The position numbers and the translations under genes were made by a program. The notes below the pieces were generated by a model that was given only the letters and a program-made list of their open reading frames with translations, made no database searches and had not been told where the DNA came from. From Actinomadura rubteroloni (lineage in GTDB: Bacteria; Actinomycetota; Actinomycetes; Streptosporangiales; Streptosporangiaceae): a DNA stretch of 64,000 nt. Each line of letters starts with the position of its first letter. Positions within the stretch are counted from its first letter, which is position 1. Location: the NCBI RefSeq assembly GCF_002911665.1, contig NZ_MTBP01000002.1, positions 620,001 through 684,000 of the forward strand. Direction: 5' to 3'. Below, one piece after another: positions 15,462-24,564 of this stretch.

Positions 15462-16037
15462 TCAGAGGTTGACGCCGAAGTCGGTGGCGATTCCGGCCAG
15501 ACCCGAGGCGTACCCCTGACCCACGGCCCGGAACTTCCAGTCCCCGCCGCTGCGGTACAGCTCGCCGAACACCATGGCGGTCTCGGTGGACGCGTCCTCG
15601 GTGAGGTCGTAGCGGGCCAGCTCGGCGCGGTCGGTGCGGTTCACGACGCGGATGAACGCGTTGCGGACCTGCCCGAAGTTCTGGCCGCGCGAGTCGGCGT
15701 CGTAGATCGACACGGCGAACGCGACCCGCTCGGCGTTGTCGGGCAGCGCGCCGAAGTTGACGTTGATCTGCTCGTCGTCGCCCTCGCCCGCGCCGGTCGT
15801 GTTGTCGCCGGTGTGCTCGACGCCGCCGTCCGGGGAGCGCAGGTTGTTGAAGAAGACGAAGTGCTGGTCGGTGAGGATCTTGCCGGACGCGTCCAGGACG
15901 AGCGCCGACGCGTCGAGGTCGAAGTCGGTGCCGGTCGTGGTGCGGAGGTCCCACCCGAGGCCGACCGTGACGGCCGCGAGGCCCGGCGCCTGCTTGGTGA
16001 GCGAGACGTTTCCGCCCTTGGTCAGACTGACACCCAC
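15462..16037 (-). CDS. terD: TerD-family calcium-binding stress protein
   Basis: 191 residues, canonical TerD domain with [51 protein letters not shown] and [22 protein letters not shown] 16037 is chosen from alignment with its paralogue; the plus strand shows a GGAGG complement just upstream. First gene of the terD-terD-terC-terD group, diverging from the coiled-coil gene at 16221 across a 183-bp shared promoter region. Confidence 0.94.
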   Translation of the reverse strand: MGVSLTKGGNVSLTKQAPGLAAVTVGLGWDLRTTTGTDFDLDASALVLDASGKILTDQHFVFFNNLRSPDGGVEHTGDNTTGAGEGDDEQINVNFGALPDNAERVAFAVSIYDADSRGQNFGQVRNAFIRVVNRTDRAELARYDLTEDASTETAMVFGELYRSGGDWKFRAVGQGYASGLAGIATDFGVNL

Positions 16038-16062
16038 TGTGCCTCCATGATGACGTGACGTA

Positions 16063-16093
16063 CGGTACGCCGGGCGGCGTCCCTCTTGTACCG
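16063..16093. promoter_or_regulatory. Inverted repeat in the terD / coiled-coil divergent promoter region
   Basis: CGGTAC (16063-16068) and GTACCG (16088-16093) form an inverted repeat 19 bases apart, with partial extension to ACGTA...ACGTA. The region must contain both divergent promoters. Possible operator; weak evidence. Confidence 0.3.
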
Positions 16094-16220
16094 ACGTAGC
16101 AGCGATGGTATCCGTTCCCGTCCGCGCCGAACGGCGGCCCGGTCGAGCCCGTCGGCGGCCCTCCCGGTGCCCGCTCCCGCCCGGCTGCGGGAGACTGGAG
16201 GCGGCAGAGAGGAGACCGGC

Positions 16221-17456
16221 GTGCGGGGCGACCGGCGGAACCGGGTGTCGCCCGCCGAGACGGCGGCGAACACGGCGAAGGAGGCGGCGGCGGCCGCCTT
16301 CTACGACATGGACCAGGCCGAGCGGTACCTGCGCGGGCGGCTGACGGTGTTCGCCGACCTCGACAGGGCCGCCGCCGCGCCCGCCGAGCGGGAGTTCGCG
16401 GCGCTCGGCGAGGCCGCGACGGCCGCGTCGGCGGCCTACATCGCCGTGGTGGACGCGCATCCGTTCGACGGACGGCCGCGCTCCCCCGCCGAGTGGGACG
16501 GCATGGAGCGGGCGTTCCGGGCCGTCACCGACCGCATGACGGAGATGAACGCGCGGCTGGAGCGGTTCGGCGGGACGATCGCCGCCGCGCTGTCCCGGCT
16601 GGAGGCCGCCCTCGACCGGCTCCCGCCCCGGCTGACGGCCGCGCGCGACGCCGCGGCCGCCGCCGAGGCCGCGGTGGCCGCGGCGCGTGCCGCCGGGCTG
16701 GACGCCGCCGCCGCGGAGGCCGAGTTGGAGGGCGTCCGCGCGGATCTGGCGCGGCTCGGCTCGGCGGGCCTCGGCGGGCTCGGGCTGGACGGCGCGCTCA
16801 CCGCCGCCGAGGACGTCGCCCGCCGCGCCGCCGCCGTCCGGGAGGCCGCCGAGGACCTGCCGAAGGAGGCCGAGCGGACGCGCAACGCCCTCGCCTCGGT
16901 CCGGACGCGGGTCGACGTCGTCGCGGGGCGGTCCGGGCCCGTCCGGGACGCGATGCGGACGCTGCTGCGCGAGTACGCCGAGGGCTGCTGGCGGGACCTG
17001 AAGGGCGCGCCGGAGGCGATCGAGGCGGGCGTCGCGCGCGCCCGCGAGCGGCTGGACGAGGCCGCCGGGCAGGTCGCGGCGGCGCGCTGGCGCGACGCGC
17101 AGCGGTCGCTGACCGCCGCGCGCACCGAGCTGAACGCCGCCGACCGCCGCGCCGGCCAGGTCACCGGACGGGTCGCCGAGCTGGCCGCCGTCGCCGCCGA
17201 CCCCGAGGGCGCGGCCGAGACCGCGCGGTTCGCCGTCCGGGACGCGCAGCGCCTCGCGATGGCGCAGCCGGGCGGCGCCGCGCCGCACCACGCGCGGGTG
17301 CTGGACGGTCTCGTCGCGCGGCTGGAGCGCGCCCCGGACGGCCTGCGCGGCGCCCACCCCGACTACTGGGCCTACCTCACCGAGCTGGAGGCCGTCCGGA
17401 CGGCGGCGGGCGACGTGGTCTCCCGCATCCGTTCCGAGCGCGCCGGGCAGCACTGA
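16221..17456 (+). CDS. Alanine-rich coiled-coil protein, function unknown
   Basis: 411 residues, about a third alanine, with no signal peptide or membrane segment. It is almost entirely helical with heptad-like spacing (AAAAEAAVAAARAAGLDAAA, ARARERLDEAAGQVAAARW) and charged breaks. Conserved-looking spots are YWAYLTELEAV near the C-terminus and AYIAVVDAHPFDGRPRSPAE near 80. GTG 16221 is preceded by GAGAGGAG. It diverges from terD and ends 12 bases from efeB, convergent. Its position suggests a structural or scaffold role with the TerD proteins, but no homologous function is recognised. Confidence 0.75.
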   Translation: MRGDRRNRVSPAETAANTAKEAAAAAFYDMDQAERYLRGRLTVFADLDRAAAAPAEREFAALGEAATAASAAYIAVVDAHPFDGRPRSPAEWDGMERAFRAVTDRMTEMNARLERFGGTIAAALSRLEAALDRLPPRLTAARDAAAAAEAAVAAARAAGLDAAAAEAELEGVRADLARLGSAGLGGLGLDGALTAAEDVARRAAAVREAAEDLPKEAERTRNALASVRTRVDVVAGRSGPVRDAMRTLLREYAEGCWRDLKGAPEAIEAGVARARERLDEAAGQVAAARWRDAQRSLTAARTELNAADRRAGQVTGRVAELAAVAADPEGAAETARFAVRDAQRLAMAQPGGAAPHHARVLDGLVARLERAPDGLRGAHPDYWAYLTELEAVRTAAGDVVSRIRSERAGQH

Positions 17457-17468
17457 GCGTCCGTCCCG

Positions 17469-18758
17469 TCAGGCGAAGAGGGTCTCGCCCCAGTAGCCGC
17501 CCTTGCGGACGCCGGGCGGGCACGCGAAGATCCCGGACCCGACGTGCTGGATGTACTCGTTCATCGCGTCGGACGCCAGGGACTGCTGGATCCGGACGAA
17601 GCCCGTCCGGGGGTCGCGCTGGTAGGCGAGGAAGAACAGGCCCGCCTCCAGGCGTCCGAGGCCGTCGGTGCCGTCGGTGAACGAGTAGCCGCGCCGCAGG
17701 ATCCGCGCCCCGCCGTTGCTGCCGGGGTGGGCGAGCCGGACGTGCGAGTCGCGCTTCAGCCGCTCCAGCACGACCGGGTCGTGCTCGCGGGCCGCGCCCG
17801 CCGGGGCGCCCTCGCCCTTGTCGCGGCCGATGATGTCCTCCTGCTCGCCGAGCGGCGTGCGGTCCCAGATCTCGATGTGCATCCGGATGCGCCGCGCGAC
17901 GAGGTAGGAGCCGCCCGCCATCCACGGCGCGCCGTCGCCGCGCCCGGCCCACACGTGCTTGCCGAGCAGGTCGGCGTCGGTGCCCGCGATGTTCTCGGTG
18001 CCGTCCTTGAAGCCGAACAGGTTGCGCGGGGTCTGCGCGTCGGGCGTCGTGGACGACGTCTTGCCGAAGCCGAGCTGCGACCAGCGGATCGCGACCGTCC
18101 CGAACCCGATGCGGGCGAGGTTGCGGATGGCGTGCACGGCGACCTGCGGGTCGTCCGCGCACGCCTGCACGGCGATGTCGCCGCCGCTGCGCGCGGGGTC
18201 GAGGTTGTCGCCGGGGAAGTGCGGCAGGTCGACCAGCGGCGCGGGGCGCTTGGCGCGCAGGCCGAAGCGGTCCTTGCCGTCCTTCTCGAACAGGCCGGGG
18301 CCGAACCCGATCGTCAGCGTGAGCCGGGACGCGGGCAGGCCCAGCGCCTCGCCGGTGTCGTCGGGCGGGGCGACCGACAGGCCGCCGACCGCGCCGTCGC
18401 CGACCGGGCGGCCCGCCGTCATCGCGGCGGCGGCCTCGGTCCACTCCTTCAGCAGCCGGACGAGCTTGGCCCGGTCGCCGGTCATGACGTCGAACGCGGC
18501 GAAGTGCAGCCGGTCCTGGACGGGCGTCGCGATGCCCGCCTGGTGCCCGCCGTAGAAGGAGACGGCCTCGGTGGAGACCGGCCGTCCCTCCTTGGCGAAC
18601 GCGGTGCGGTCCAGGCCGACGCCCGCCGCCGCGCCCGCGATGAGGCCGGTGCCCGACAGGCCCAGCATGGACCGGCGCGACATGCGTTCGCGCCGGCGTT
18701 CCGTCCCGGTGTCGCCCTCGGTGTTGCTCTCGGTGCCGTTCTCGATCTCTCCGGTCAT
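17469..18758 (-). CDS. efeB: Dyp-type haem peroxidase EfeB, Tat-exported
   Basis: 429 residues. A twin-arginine signal SRRSMLGLSGTGLIAG lies at ~26-41 after an unusually long polar leader. The Dyp domain follows: GFKDGTENIAGT with the distal catalytic Asp, HIEIWDRTPLGEQE with the distal Arg region, DSHVRLAHP with a candidate haem-ligand His, and RRGYSFTDGTDG. EfeB works with EfeO in iron uptake, oxidising ferrous iron or recovering haem iron outside the membrane. ATGA overlap with efeO (18755-18758) indicates coupling. No efeU lies nearby. Confidence 0.92.
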   Translation of the reverse strand: MTGEIENGTESNTEGDTGTERRRERMSRRSMLGLSGTGLIAGAAAGVGLDRTAFAKEGRPVSTEAVSFYGGHQAGIATPVQDRLHFAAFDVMTGDRAKLVRLLKEWTEAAAAMTAGRPVGDGAVGGLSVAPPDDTGEALGLPASRLTLTIGFGPGLFEKDGKDRFGLRAKRPAPLVDLPHFPGDNLDPARSGGDIAVQACADDPQVAVHAIRNLARIGFGTVAIRWSQLGFGKTSSTTPDAQTPRNLFGFKDGTENIAGTDADLLGKHVWAGRGDGAPWMAGGSYLVARRIRMHIEIWDRTPLGEQEDIIGRDKGEGAPAGAAREHDPVVLERLKRDSHVRLAHPGSNGGARILRRGYSFTDGTDGLGRLEAGLFFLAYQRDPRTGFVRIQQSLASDAMNEYIQHVGSGIFACPPGVRKGGYWGETLFA

Positions 18759-19888
18759 CCCGCCACCACCTTCGCGAGCTTGGACAGCGGCTCGCCGAGC
18801 GCGTTCACCGCGTCGGAGAGCGCCTTGCGGTCGGCCTCGCCGACCGTGTCGTAGGAGACGTAGGAACCGTTCTTCTCGTGCTTGGCCAGGAGGTCGTAGA
18901 CGTCCTTGAACCCGCCGTCGAGGTCGGCGGCCAGCGCGGCGTCGCGCTCCCGGACGATCGGCCTGAGCAGGTCGTAGACCTTCTTGGCGCCGTCCACGTT
19001 GCCCTTGAAGTCCACGAGGTCGGTGTGGCTGAACGCCTCCTCCTCGCCGGTGACCTTTCCGGTGGCGACCTCGTCCATGAGGCTCTTGGCGCCCGCCGCC
19101 ATGTCGTTGACCGGGTCGAGCGTGAGCGTGTTCAGCCGGGTGCGGACCTCGCCGAGGTCCTTCAGGAGCTGGTCGGCGTACTTCTCCTTGCCCTTGACCG
19201 AGCCGTCCTTCCAGAGCGCCTTCTCCAGCAGGTGCCAGCCGGACCAGTTCTTGCGCTCCTCGGGCTTCAGGTCGGCCTCGCGGGCGTCCATGCGCGGGTC
19301 GAGGTCGCCGAACTTCTCCGCGACGGACTCGACCGACTCCCAGCCGATCCGCGACGGGGCGTACAGCTCCTTGGCCTTGGCGACGTCGCCCGCCTTGACG
19401 GCCGCGACGAACGCCTCGGTGCGGGTGTAGCTGTCGTTGACCTGCGCGAGGACGTAGGTCTTGTACTCGGCGGCGGCCGTGGCGAGGCGCGGGTCCCCGG
19501 CGCCGGCGGCCTTGCCGGTGACGGTGACGGTCGTCGTCGGCCCCTTGCCGGTCTGGCCCGCGCTGCACAGCAGCGTGTAGGAGCCGGGGTTCAGCTTGGT
19601 GACGAAGTCGGTCTTGGTGCCGGGGCCGATGTTCTCGCGCTCGGCGAGGATGGAGCCGTCCGGGCGCAGCACCTCGAACTCGTTGACCTCCGAGCCCTTG
19701 TTGGTGATCTCGAAGGTCACCTTGCCCGCCGTCAGGTCGGTCTTGGCGACCGAGCAGGACTTGTCGGTCGCGGTGACGGCGATGGCGCCCGCCCTGGTCT
19801 TCCCCCCGTCACCGTCTCCGCAGGCCGCGAGCAGGGTCATCGAGACGGCGGCCACGCCGGTGGCGGCGAGGTAGGGGGCGACGCGCAT
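18755..19888 (-). CDS. efeO: Iron-uptake lipoprotein EfeO (cupredoxin plus M75 domain)
   Basis: 377 residues. Lipobox LLAAC puts the acylated Cys at 23. Residues ~35-125 form a cupredoxin domain (KVTFEITNKGSEVNEFEVL, LCSAG). Residues ~135-377 form the helical M75-type domain with the metal motif HLLE in GWHLLEKALW, plus SRIGWESVE and LDPVNDMAAGAKSLMDE. It captures iron for EfeUOB permeation. An IdeR/DtxR-like box lies 39-57 bases upstream, so iron repression is likely. First gene of efeO-efeB. Confidence 0.93.
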   Translation of the reverse strand: MRVAPYLAATGVAAVSMTLLAACGDGDGGKTRAGAIAVTATDKSCSVAKTDLTAGKVTFEITNKGSEVNEFEVLRPDGSILAERENIGPGTKTDFVTKLNPGSYTLLCSAGQTGKGPTTTVTVTGKAAGAGDPRLATAAAEYKTYVLAQVNDSYTRTEAFVAAVKAGDVAKAKELYAPSRIGWESVESVAEKFGDLDPRMDAREADLKPEERKNWSGWHLLEKALWKDGSVKGKEKYADQLLKDLGEVRTRLNTLTLDPVNDMAAGAKSLMDEVATGKVTGEEEAFSHTDLVDFKGNVDGAKKVYDLLRPIVRERDAALAADLDGGFKDVYDLLAKHEKNGSYVSYDTVGEADRKALSDAVNALGEPLSKLAKVVAG

Positions 19889-19926
19889 GGGGGACTCCAG
19901 GACGGGTGGGGAACAGCCGAGCCAAC

Positions 19927-19945
19927 TTAGCCAAGGCTAACCTCA
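19927..19945. promoter_or_regulatory. IdeR/DtxR-type iron box upstream of efeO
   Basis: TTAGCCAAGGCTAACCTCA matches 15 of 19 positions of the consensus TTAGGTTAGGCTAACCTAA, including the whole right half. It sits immediately upstream of efeO on the minus strand, where an iron-loaded IdeR/DtxR protein would repress. Confidence 0.75.
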
Positions 19946-20000
19946 CCGCGTCAAGAAGTGGGCATCGTGAGCTACGCCACCCGAGGGAACTTCGCCCGCG

Positions 20001-20471
20001 TCAGCGCGGCTGGTCGTGCAGCCCGATCGTCAGGTTGCGGGCGGCCATCGGCGGCCCGCCCGGCTGCGGCTCGGTGTACTGCACGTTCTGGCTGTGGTGG
20101 GAGTAGTTCTGCTGGTGCTGCGGCGGCTGCTGCTGCGCGGGCGGCGCGCCGTGCTGCGGCTCCGCCCACACGGCCGTCCCGTACGCGCACACCTCGTGGC
20201 CGCCGCCCGACAGCGGGACCGTCTCGAAGCACATGCCGACGACCGCGTTCGCGCCCTTGCGGTGCGCGTCCTCGGCCAGCCGCTCGACCGCCGCGCGGCG
20301 CGTCCCGCCGAGGCCCTCCCCCGCGACGCGGAACGTCGCGCTGCTCGGGGAGCCGGGCGGCGGCGTGGGGGCGCCCGGACCGTGATCGACGTGGACGGAC
20401 GTCCCCAGCGCCTCGCCGAGCACGTTGCGGATGACGTAGCCGGCGAGCCCGTCGGTCGTGACGATCAGCAT
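20001..20471 (-). CDS. YbjQ/UPF0145-family protein with Gln/His-rich tail
   Basis: 156 residues. Residues 1-105 are the YbjQ domain (MLIVTTDGLAGYVIRNVLGE, ERLAEDAHRKGANAVVGMCF, YGTAVWAEP), a small pentamer-forming fold once called heavy-metal-binding. The last ~50 residues are low complexity, rich in Gln, His and Pro (APPAQQQPPQHQQNYSHHSQ), unusual for the family. ATG 20471 begins the domain; an in-frame ATG at 20507 is possible. Function of the family is unclear. Confidence 0.78.
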   Translation of the reverse strand: MLIVTTDGLAGYVIRNVLGEALGTSVHVDHGPGAPTPPPGSPSSATFRVAGEGLGGTRRAAVERLAEDAHRKGANAVVGMCFETVPLSGGGHEVCAYGTAVWAEPQHGAPPAQQQPPQHQQNYSHHSQNVQYTEPQPGGPPMAARNLTIGLHDQPR

Positions 20472-20555
20472 GCGCCCACGGTAATCCCTCCCGGAGCGCA
20501 TCGCCATGCTGGGACGGGTTCGTGCCGCAGTCGGCCAGGTATCGGCGGGAACGGT

Positions 20556-20586
20556 CCCGGCCCGTCCGGCGCCCGGACGGGCCGGG
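20556..20586 (-). terminator. Terminator after the sigma-factor gene
   Basis: A perfect 14-bp GC-rich stem (20556-20569 with 20573-20586) and a 3-nt loop, beginning 3 bases past the sigma-factor stop on the minus strand. Confidence 0.8.
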
Positions 20587-20589
20587 CCG

Positions 20590-21735
20590 TCACTCCAGGT
20601 ACTCGCGCAGAAGCTGCGCGCGGGACGGGTGGCGCAGCTTCGCGAGCGTCTTGGACTCGATCTGCCGGATCCGCTCGCGCGTCACCCCGAACTCCCGGCC
20701 GACCTCCTCCAGCGTGCGCGGATGCCCGTCGGCCAGCCCGAACCGCAGCCGGATCACCCGCTGCTCGCGCTCGGACAGCGTCTGGAGGATGTCGCGGAGC
20801 TGGTCCTGGAGCAGGATGAACGCGGCGGCCTCGATCGGGACGACGGCGTCGGAGTCCTCGATGAAGTCGCCGAGGTCGGAGTCCTCCTCGCCGATGGGCG
20901 ACTGGAGCGACACCGGCTCCTGCGAGATCCGCTGGATCTCCGCCACCCGCGCGGGCGGCAGCCCCATCTCCCGGCCGATCTCCTCGTGCGTCGCCTCCCG
21001 GCCGAGTTCCTGGTGCAGGGCGCGCTGCACCCGGACGAGCTTGTTGATCGTCTCGACCATGTGCACCGGAATACGGATCGTCCGCGCCTGGTCGGCTATG
21101 GCGCGGGTGATCGCCTGCCGGATCCACCAGGTGGCATAGGTGGAGAATTTGAAACCCTTTGTGTAGTCGAATTTCTCGACCGCGCGGATGAGCCCGAGAT
21201 TCCCCTCCTGGATGAGGTCGAGGAACAGCATTCCCCGCCCCACGTACCGTTTCGCGATGGAGACGACGAGCCGCAGGTTCGCCTCGGTCAGCCGCTGTTT
21301 CGCCCGGTTGCCGTCCCGGGCGAGCTGCTGGAGTTCCAGCCGTTCCCCGGGGGACGCGACGGCGATGTGCGCCAGCTTGTCCGCGGCGAACAGCCCCGCC
21401 TCGATCGACTTCGCCAGTTCCACTTCCTCTTCCGCCGTCAGCAGCGGAACGCGGCCGATCTCCCGCAGGTAGATCCGGACCAGGTCGCTGGTCGGCGCCC
21501 GTCCGTCGCTCGCGCGCGGTGCGTCCTCGACGTCCGGCGGGGCTTCGAGGACGTCCACCCCCTGTTCCGCGAGCAGGCGGACGACGCGCTCCAGCGAGTC
21601 GTCCGGCAGTTCCGAGCGGTCGATCGCGGCGGCGACGTCCTCGACGGTGATACCGCCCTGTTCCCTGCCGCGCGCGACGAGATCCGCCACCTGGTCGAGA
21701 GATGGCGCTTCGCCAGTCAGCACCGAAAGGCCCAC
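20590..21735 (-). CDS. RNA polymerase sigma-70 factor, RpoD/HrdB-like
   Basis: 381 residues. Region 1.2 ([20 protein letters not shown]), region 2 ([20 protein letters not shown] through [20 protein letters not shown]), region 3 and region 4 ([20 protein letters not shown]) are complete and near-consensus, so it recognises ordinary -35/-10 promoters. The N-terminal part before region 1.2 is short (~85 residues) compared with HrdB-type principal factors. Gene order dnaG-then-sigma echoes the macromolecular-synthesis arrangement. Whether it is the principal factor or a group 2 factor cannot be decided from this window. Confidence 0.88.
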   Translation of the reverse strand: MGLSVLTGEAPSLDQVADLVARGREQGGITVEDVAAAIDRSELPDDSLERVVRLLAEQGVDVLEAPPDVEDAPRASDGRAPTSDLVRIYLREIGRVPLLTAEEEVELAKSIEAGLFAADKLAHIAVASPGERLELQQLARDGNRAKQRLTEANLRLVVSIAKRYVGRGMLFLDLIQEGNLGLIRAVEKFDYTKGFKFSTYATWWIRQAITRAIADQARTIRIPVHMVETINKLVRVQRALHQELGREATHEEIGREMGLPPARVAEIQRISQEPVSLQSPIGEEDSDLGDFIEDSDAVVPIEAAAFILLQDQLRDILQTLSEREQRVIRLRFGLADGHPRTLEEVGREFGVTRERIRQIESKTLAKLRHPSRAQLLREYLE

Positions 21736-21794
21736 ACCTCTAGTCTGCGCGATGAAGGGGCCAGATCACAGGACCCATTTCGGAGTCCCTTGCC

Positions 21795-23669
21795 TTACTG
21801 GCTTCCAAGCCCGCGCTCGCGCAACACCCGTCTCTGCTGCTCAAGCGCCACAAGATCACCGAAGAGGCGGTTGTAATCGTCGGGACGCTCGACCGGATTC
21901 AGCCGCCCGAGTTTAGCCTTGACGTCCGCGATCTGCCGGGTGAGCTGGCGTTCCTGAATTCGGGCCAGCAGCTCGGTGGCATATCGGTCACCCGAATCCT
22001 GGGAGCTGTGCACGGGCTCCACCGCGAGCTGCGTGATCAGCCCTCTGACCTGGTCGTTCGGCGCGATGTCGCGGAGCCGGGCGCCCCAGTCGGCGGGGTC
22101 GGCGGCGGCGGCCGAGCCGCCCGCGGTCGCGATCACCGCGCGCACCGCCTGGTGCGGCGGGGCGAGGAACGCGTCGGCGGGGAGCCCGTCGAACAGCGGG
22201 CCGAGCACCGCCGGGCGCTGGAGCGCCAGCTTCAGCAGCTCCCGCTCGCGCAGCACCTCGGGATCGTTCGGGTCGTACTCGGGACGCGGCGGCGGGGGCG
22301 CGGCGGCCGCCTCGGGCGCACGCGCCGCCCGCGCGTTCTCCCGCACCGACAGCTCCCGGACGCGGCGCATCACGAACTGCTCGTCCATGATCCCGAGCCA
22401 GCGGTCCAGGCTGACCGCGTACATCTGGCGCAGCGACCGGTCCTTGATGCCCGCGACGATCGGCGCGGCGGCGTCCAGCGCGGCGAGCCGCCCCTCGGCC
22501 GTGTCCAGGTCGTACTGCTCGATGCGGGCGCGGACGGCGAACTCGAACAGCGGCGTCCGGGACGCCACCAGGTCGCGGACGGCCGCGTCGCCGTGCCGGA
22601 TCCGCAGGTCGCACGGGTCCAGGCCGTCCGGCTGGACGGCCACGAACGTCTGCGTGACGAACTTGTGCTCGTCCTTGCTGGCCCGCAGCGCGGCGTTCTG
22701 GCCCGCCGAGTCGCCGTCGAAGGTGAAGACGACCTCGCCGCGGAACTCGTCCTGGTCCATGAGGAGGCGCCGCAGGATCTTGATGTGCTCGTCGCCGAAG
22801 GACGTCCCGCAGGTCGCGACGGCGGTGGTGACGCCCGCGAGGTGGCACGCCATCACGTCGGTGTAGCCCTCGACCACGACGGCCTGGCGACGGCGCGCGA
22901 TCTCCTTCTTGGCCAGGTCGGCGCCGTACAGCACCGAGCCCTTGTGGAACAGCGGCGACTCGGGGGTGTTGAGGTACTTCGGGCCCTCGTCGTCGTCGAA
23001 CAGCTTGCGCGCGCCGAACCCGATGACGTCGCCGGACAGGTCCCGGACGGGCCAGATGAGCCGTCCCCGGAACCGGTCCATCGGCCCGCGCCGGCCCTCG
23101 CGGACCAGCCCGCCGCCGATCATCTCGCGGTCGGTGAAGCCGTGTCCGCGCAGGTGGCGGACCAGGGCCTCCCACTCGCGGGGCGCGAACCCGACCCCGA
23201 ACCGCGCCGCGTCGGCGGCCTCGAAGCCGCGCTCGGACAGGAACCGGCGGCCGATCTCGCCCTCGGGCGACGTGAGCCGCTCGGCGTAGAACTCGGCCGC
23301 GACGCGGTGCGCCTCGATGAGCCGTGCGCGCTGCCCGCCGTCCTGCCGCTGGGTGTAGCCGCCCTCCTCGTAGCGGAGGCGGATGCCCGCCTTGCCCGCG
23401 AGCCGTTCGACGGACTCCCCGAACGACAGGTGCTCCATTTCCTGGACGAACTTGATGACGTCGCCGCCCGCGCCGCAGCCGAAGCAGTAGTACAGGCCGC
23501 GTCCCGGCGTCACGTTGAACGACGGGGACTTCTCGTCATGGAACGGGCACAGCCCCTTGAGGTTGCCGCCGCCCGCGTTGCGAAGCTGCAGATGCTCCCC
23601 GATCACGTCGGCGATCGACGACCGCTCGCGAACGAGCGCGATGTCCTCATTGCGAATCCGGCCTGCCAC
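21795..23669 (-). CDS. dnaG: DNA primase DnaG
   Basis: 624 residues. The N-terminal zinc ribbon has C41-x2-H44-x17-C62-x2-C65 (CPFHDEKSPS, YYCFGCGAGG). The RNA-polymerase and Toprim core follows with VVVEGYTDVMA and TFDGDSAGQNAA; a helical helicase-binding domain forms the C-terminus. It makes RNA primers at the replication fork. GTG 23669 is chosen because family members start (M)AGRIR; another GTG at 23675 is in frame. The sigma gene follows after 59 bases. Confidence 0.96.
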   Translation of the reverse strand: MAGRIRNEDIALVRERSSIADVIGEHLQLRNAGGGNLKGLCPFHDEKSPSFNVTPGRGLYYCFGCGAGGDVIKFVQEMEHLSFGESVERLAGKAGIRLRYEEGGYTQRQDGGQRARLIEAHRVAAEFYAERLTSPEGEIGRRFLSERGFEAADAARFGVGFAPREWEALVRHLRGHGFTDREMIGGGLVREGRRGPMDRFRGRLIWPVRDLSGDVIGFGARKLFDDDEGPKYLNTPESPLFHKGSVLYGADLAKKEIARRRQAVVVEGYTDVMACHLAGVTTAVATCGTSFGDEHIKILRRLLMDQDEFRGEVVFTFDGDSAGQNAALRASKDEHKFVTQTFVAVQPDGLDPCDLRIRHGDAAVRDLVASRTPLFEFAVRARIEQYDLDTAEGRLAALDAAAPIVAGIKDRSLRQMYAVSLDRWLGIMDEQFVMRRVRELSVRENARAARAPEAAAAPPPPRPEYDPNDPEVLRERELLKLALQRPAVLGPLFDGLPADAFLAPPHQAVRAVIATAGGSAAAADPADWGARLRDIAPNDQVRGLITQLAVEPVHSSQDSGDRYATELLARIQERQLTRQIADVKAKLGRLNPVERPDDYNRLFGDLVALEQQRRVLRERGLGSQ

Positions 23670-23722
23670 GACCACGGAGTCTAATGTCGCGCGCCGACAC
23701 TCCCGCCCGTCCGCTCGTGATT

Positions 23723-24412
23723 TCAGAGACTCGTCCGGTACGCCTCCAGCCGTTCCGTGAGCTCGGCGGGCCGGGCCAGGGCGGGGAGGTGGCCGCCGTC
23801 CATCTCGTCCGGGACGATCCCGAGCCGCTCACCGACGACGCGGCGCTGGAACGCGGCCGGGAACAGCCGGTCGTCGCGGCAGAGCAGGAACCGCGTCGGG
23901 ACGTCCGGCCAGCGCTCCAGCGGCCACGGGTCGCGGAACGGCCGTCCGGCCTGGCCGCGCTCGGGCCGCGCCAGCGCCTCGGCGCGCACCTCGGGCGGGA
24001 GGTCGTGCAGGAAGCCGGTCTCGACGTCGAACGGGGCGTCCGGGTCGCGGCCGGCGCGTTCGTCCGACTCGCGCCGCGCGGCGGGCTGGCCGGTGTTGTC
24101 CCACCACTCCCCCGCCGTCTCCCCCGGCGCGGGCACCATCGCCGCGACCAGCACCATCAGGTCCACCGGGACGCGCTCGCAGACGAGCGGCGCCGTGAAG
24201 CCCGCCATCGACTGCGCGACCAGGACCAGGCCGGTGCGGTCGCCGACGGCGTCCACGACCGCGTCGGTGTACGCGGCGAGGCCCGCCGTCTCGTCGTCGC
24301 ACGGCAGGTCCGGCGCCACCACGTCGTGGCCGCGCTCCCGCAGCAGCGGCGCGACCCGGTTCCAGTACCAGGAATCGGTTCCGGCGCCGTGGATCAGTAC
24401 GTAGGTCGTCAT
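23723..24412 (-). CDS. Alpha/beta-hydrolase, EstC/methylesterase-like
   Basis: 229 residues, compact single-domain hydrolase. It starts TTYVLIHGAGTDSWYWNRVA with the oxyanion HG. The nucleophile Ser is in VLVAQSMAGFTAP, the acid in LLCRDDRLFPAAF and the His in EMDGGHLPALARP, so the triad is intact. The layout matches plant salicylate/hydroxynitrile-lyase-like esterases common in actinomycetes. ATG 24412 has AAGGAG upstream at good spacing. Substrate unknown. Diverges from ureA across 152 bases. Confidence 0.8.
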   Translation of the reverse strand: MTTYVLIHGAGTDSWYWNRVAPLLRERGHDVVAPDLPCDDETAGLAAYTDAVVDAVGDRTGLVLVAQSMAGFTAPLVCERVPVDLMVLVAAMVPAPGETAGEWWDNTGQPAARRESDERAGRDPDAPFDVETGFLHDLPPEVRAEALARPERGQAGRPFRDPWPLERWPDVPTRFLLCRDDRLFPAAFQRRVVGERLGIVPDEMDGGHLPALARPAELTERLEAYRTSL

Positions 24413-24564
24413 CTTCACTCCTTACCCTGCCTCTCACGACCTTCCGGCGGGCCGAAATTCATCGCCGGGCACCCGAATGACGGTCGTGTTTCCGATGTGA
24501 AAAGCCTGTTAAATAGGCGATCGCGCCATTCCGCCGCAGGTCAGCGCACACTAGCGTCGGGCGG

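Noticed and set aside
24488..24503. GlnR half-site before ureA (GTTTC-N6-GAAAA)
   Set aside because: Single degenerate half-site; kept only as a remark.
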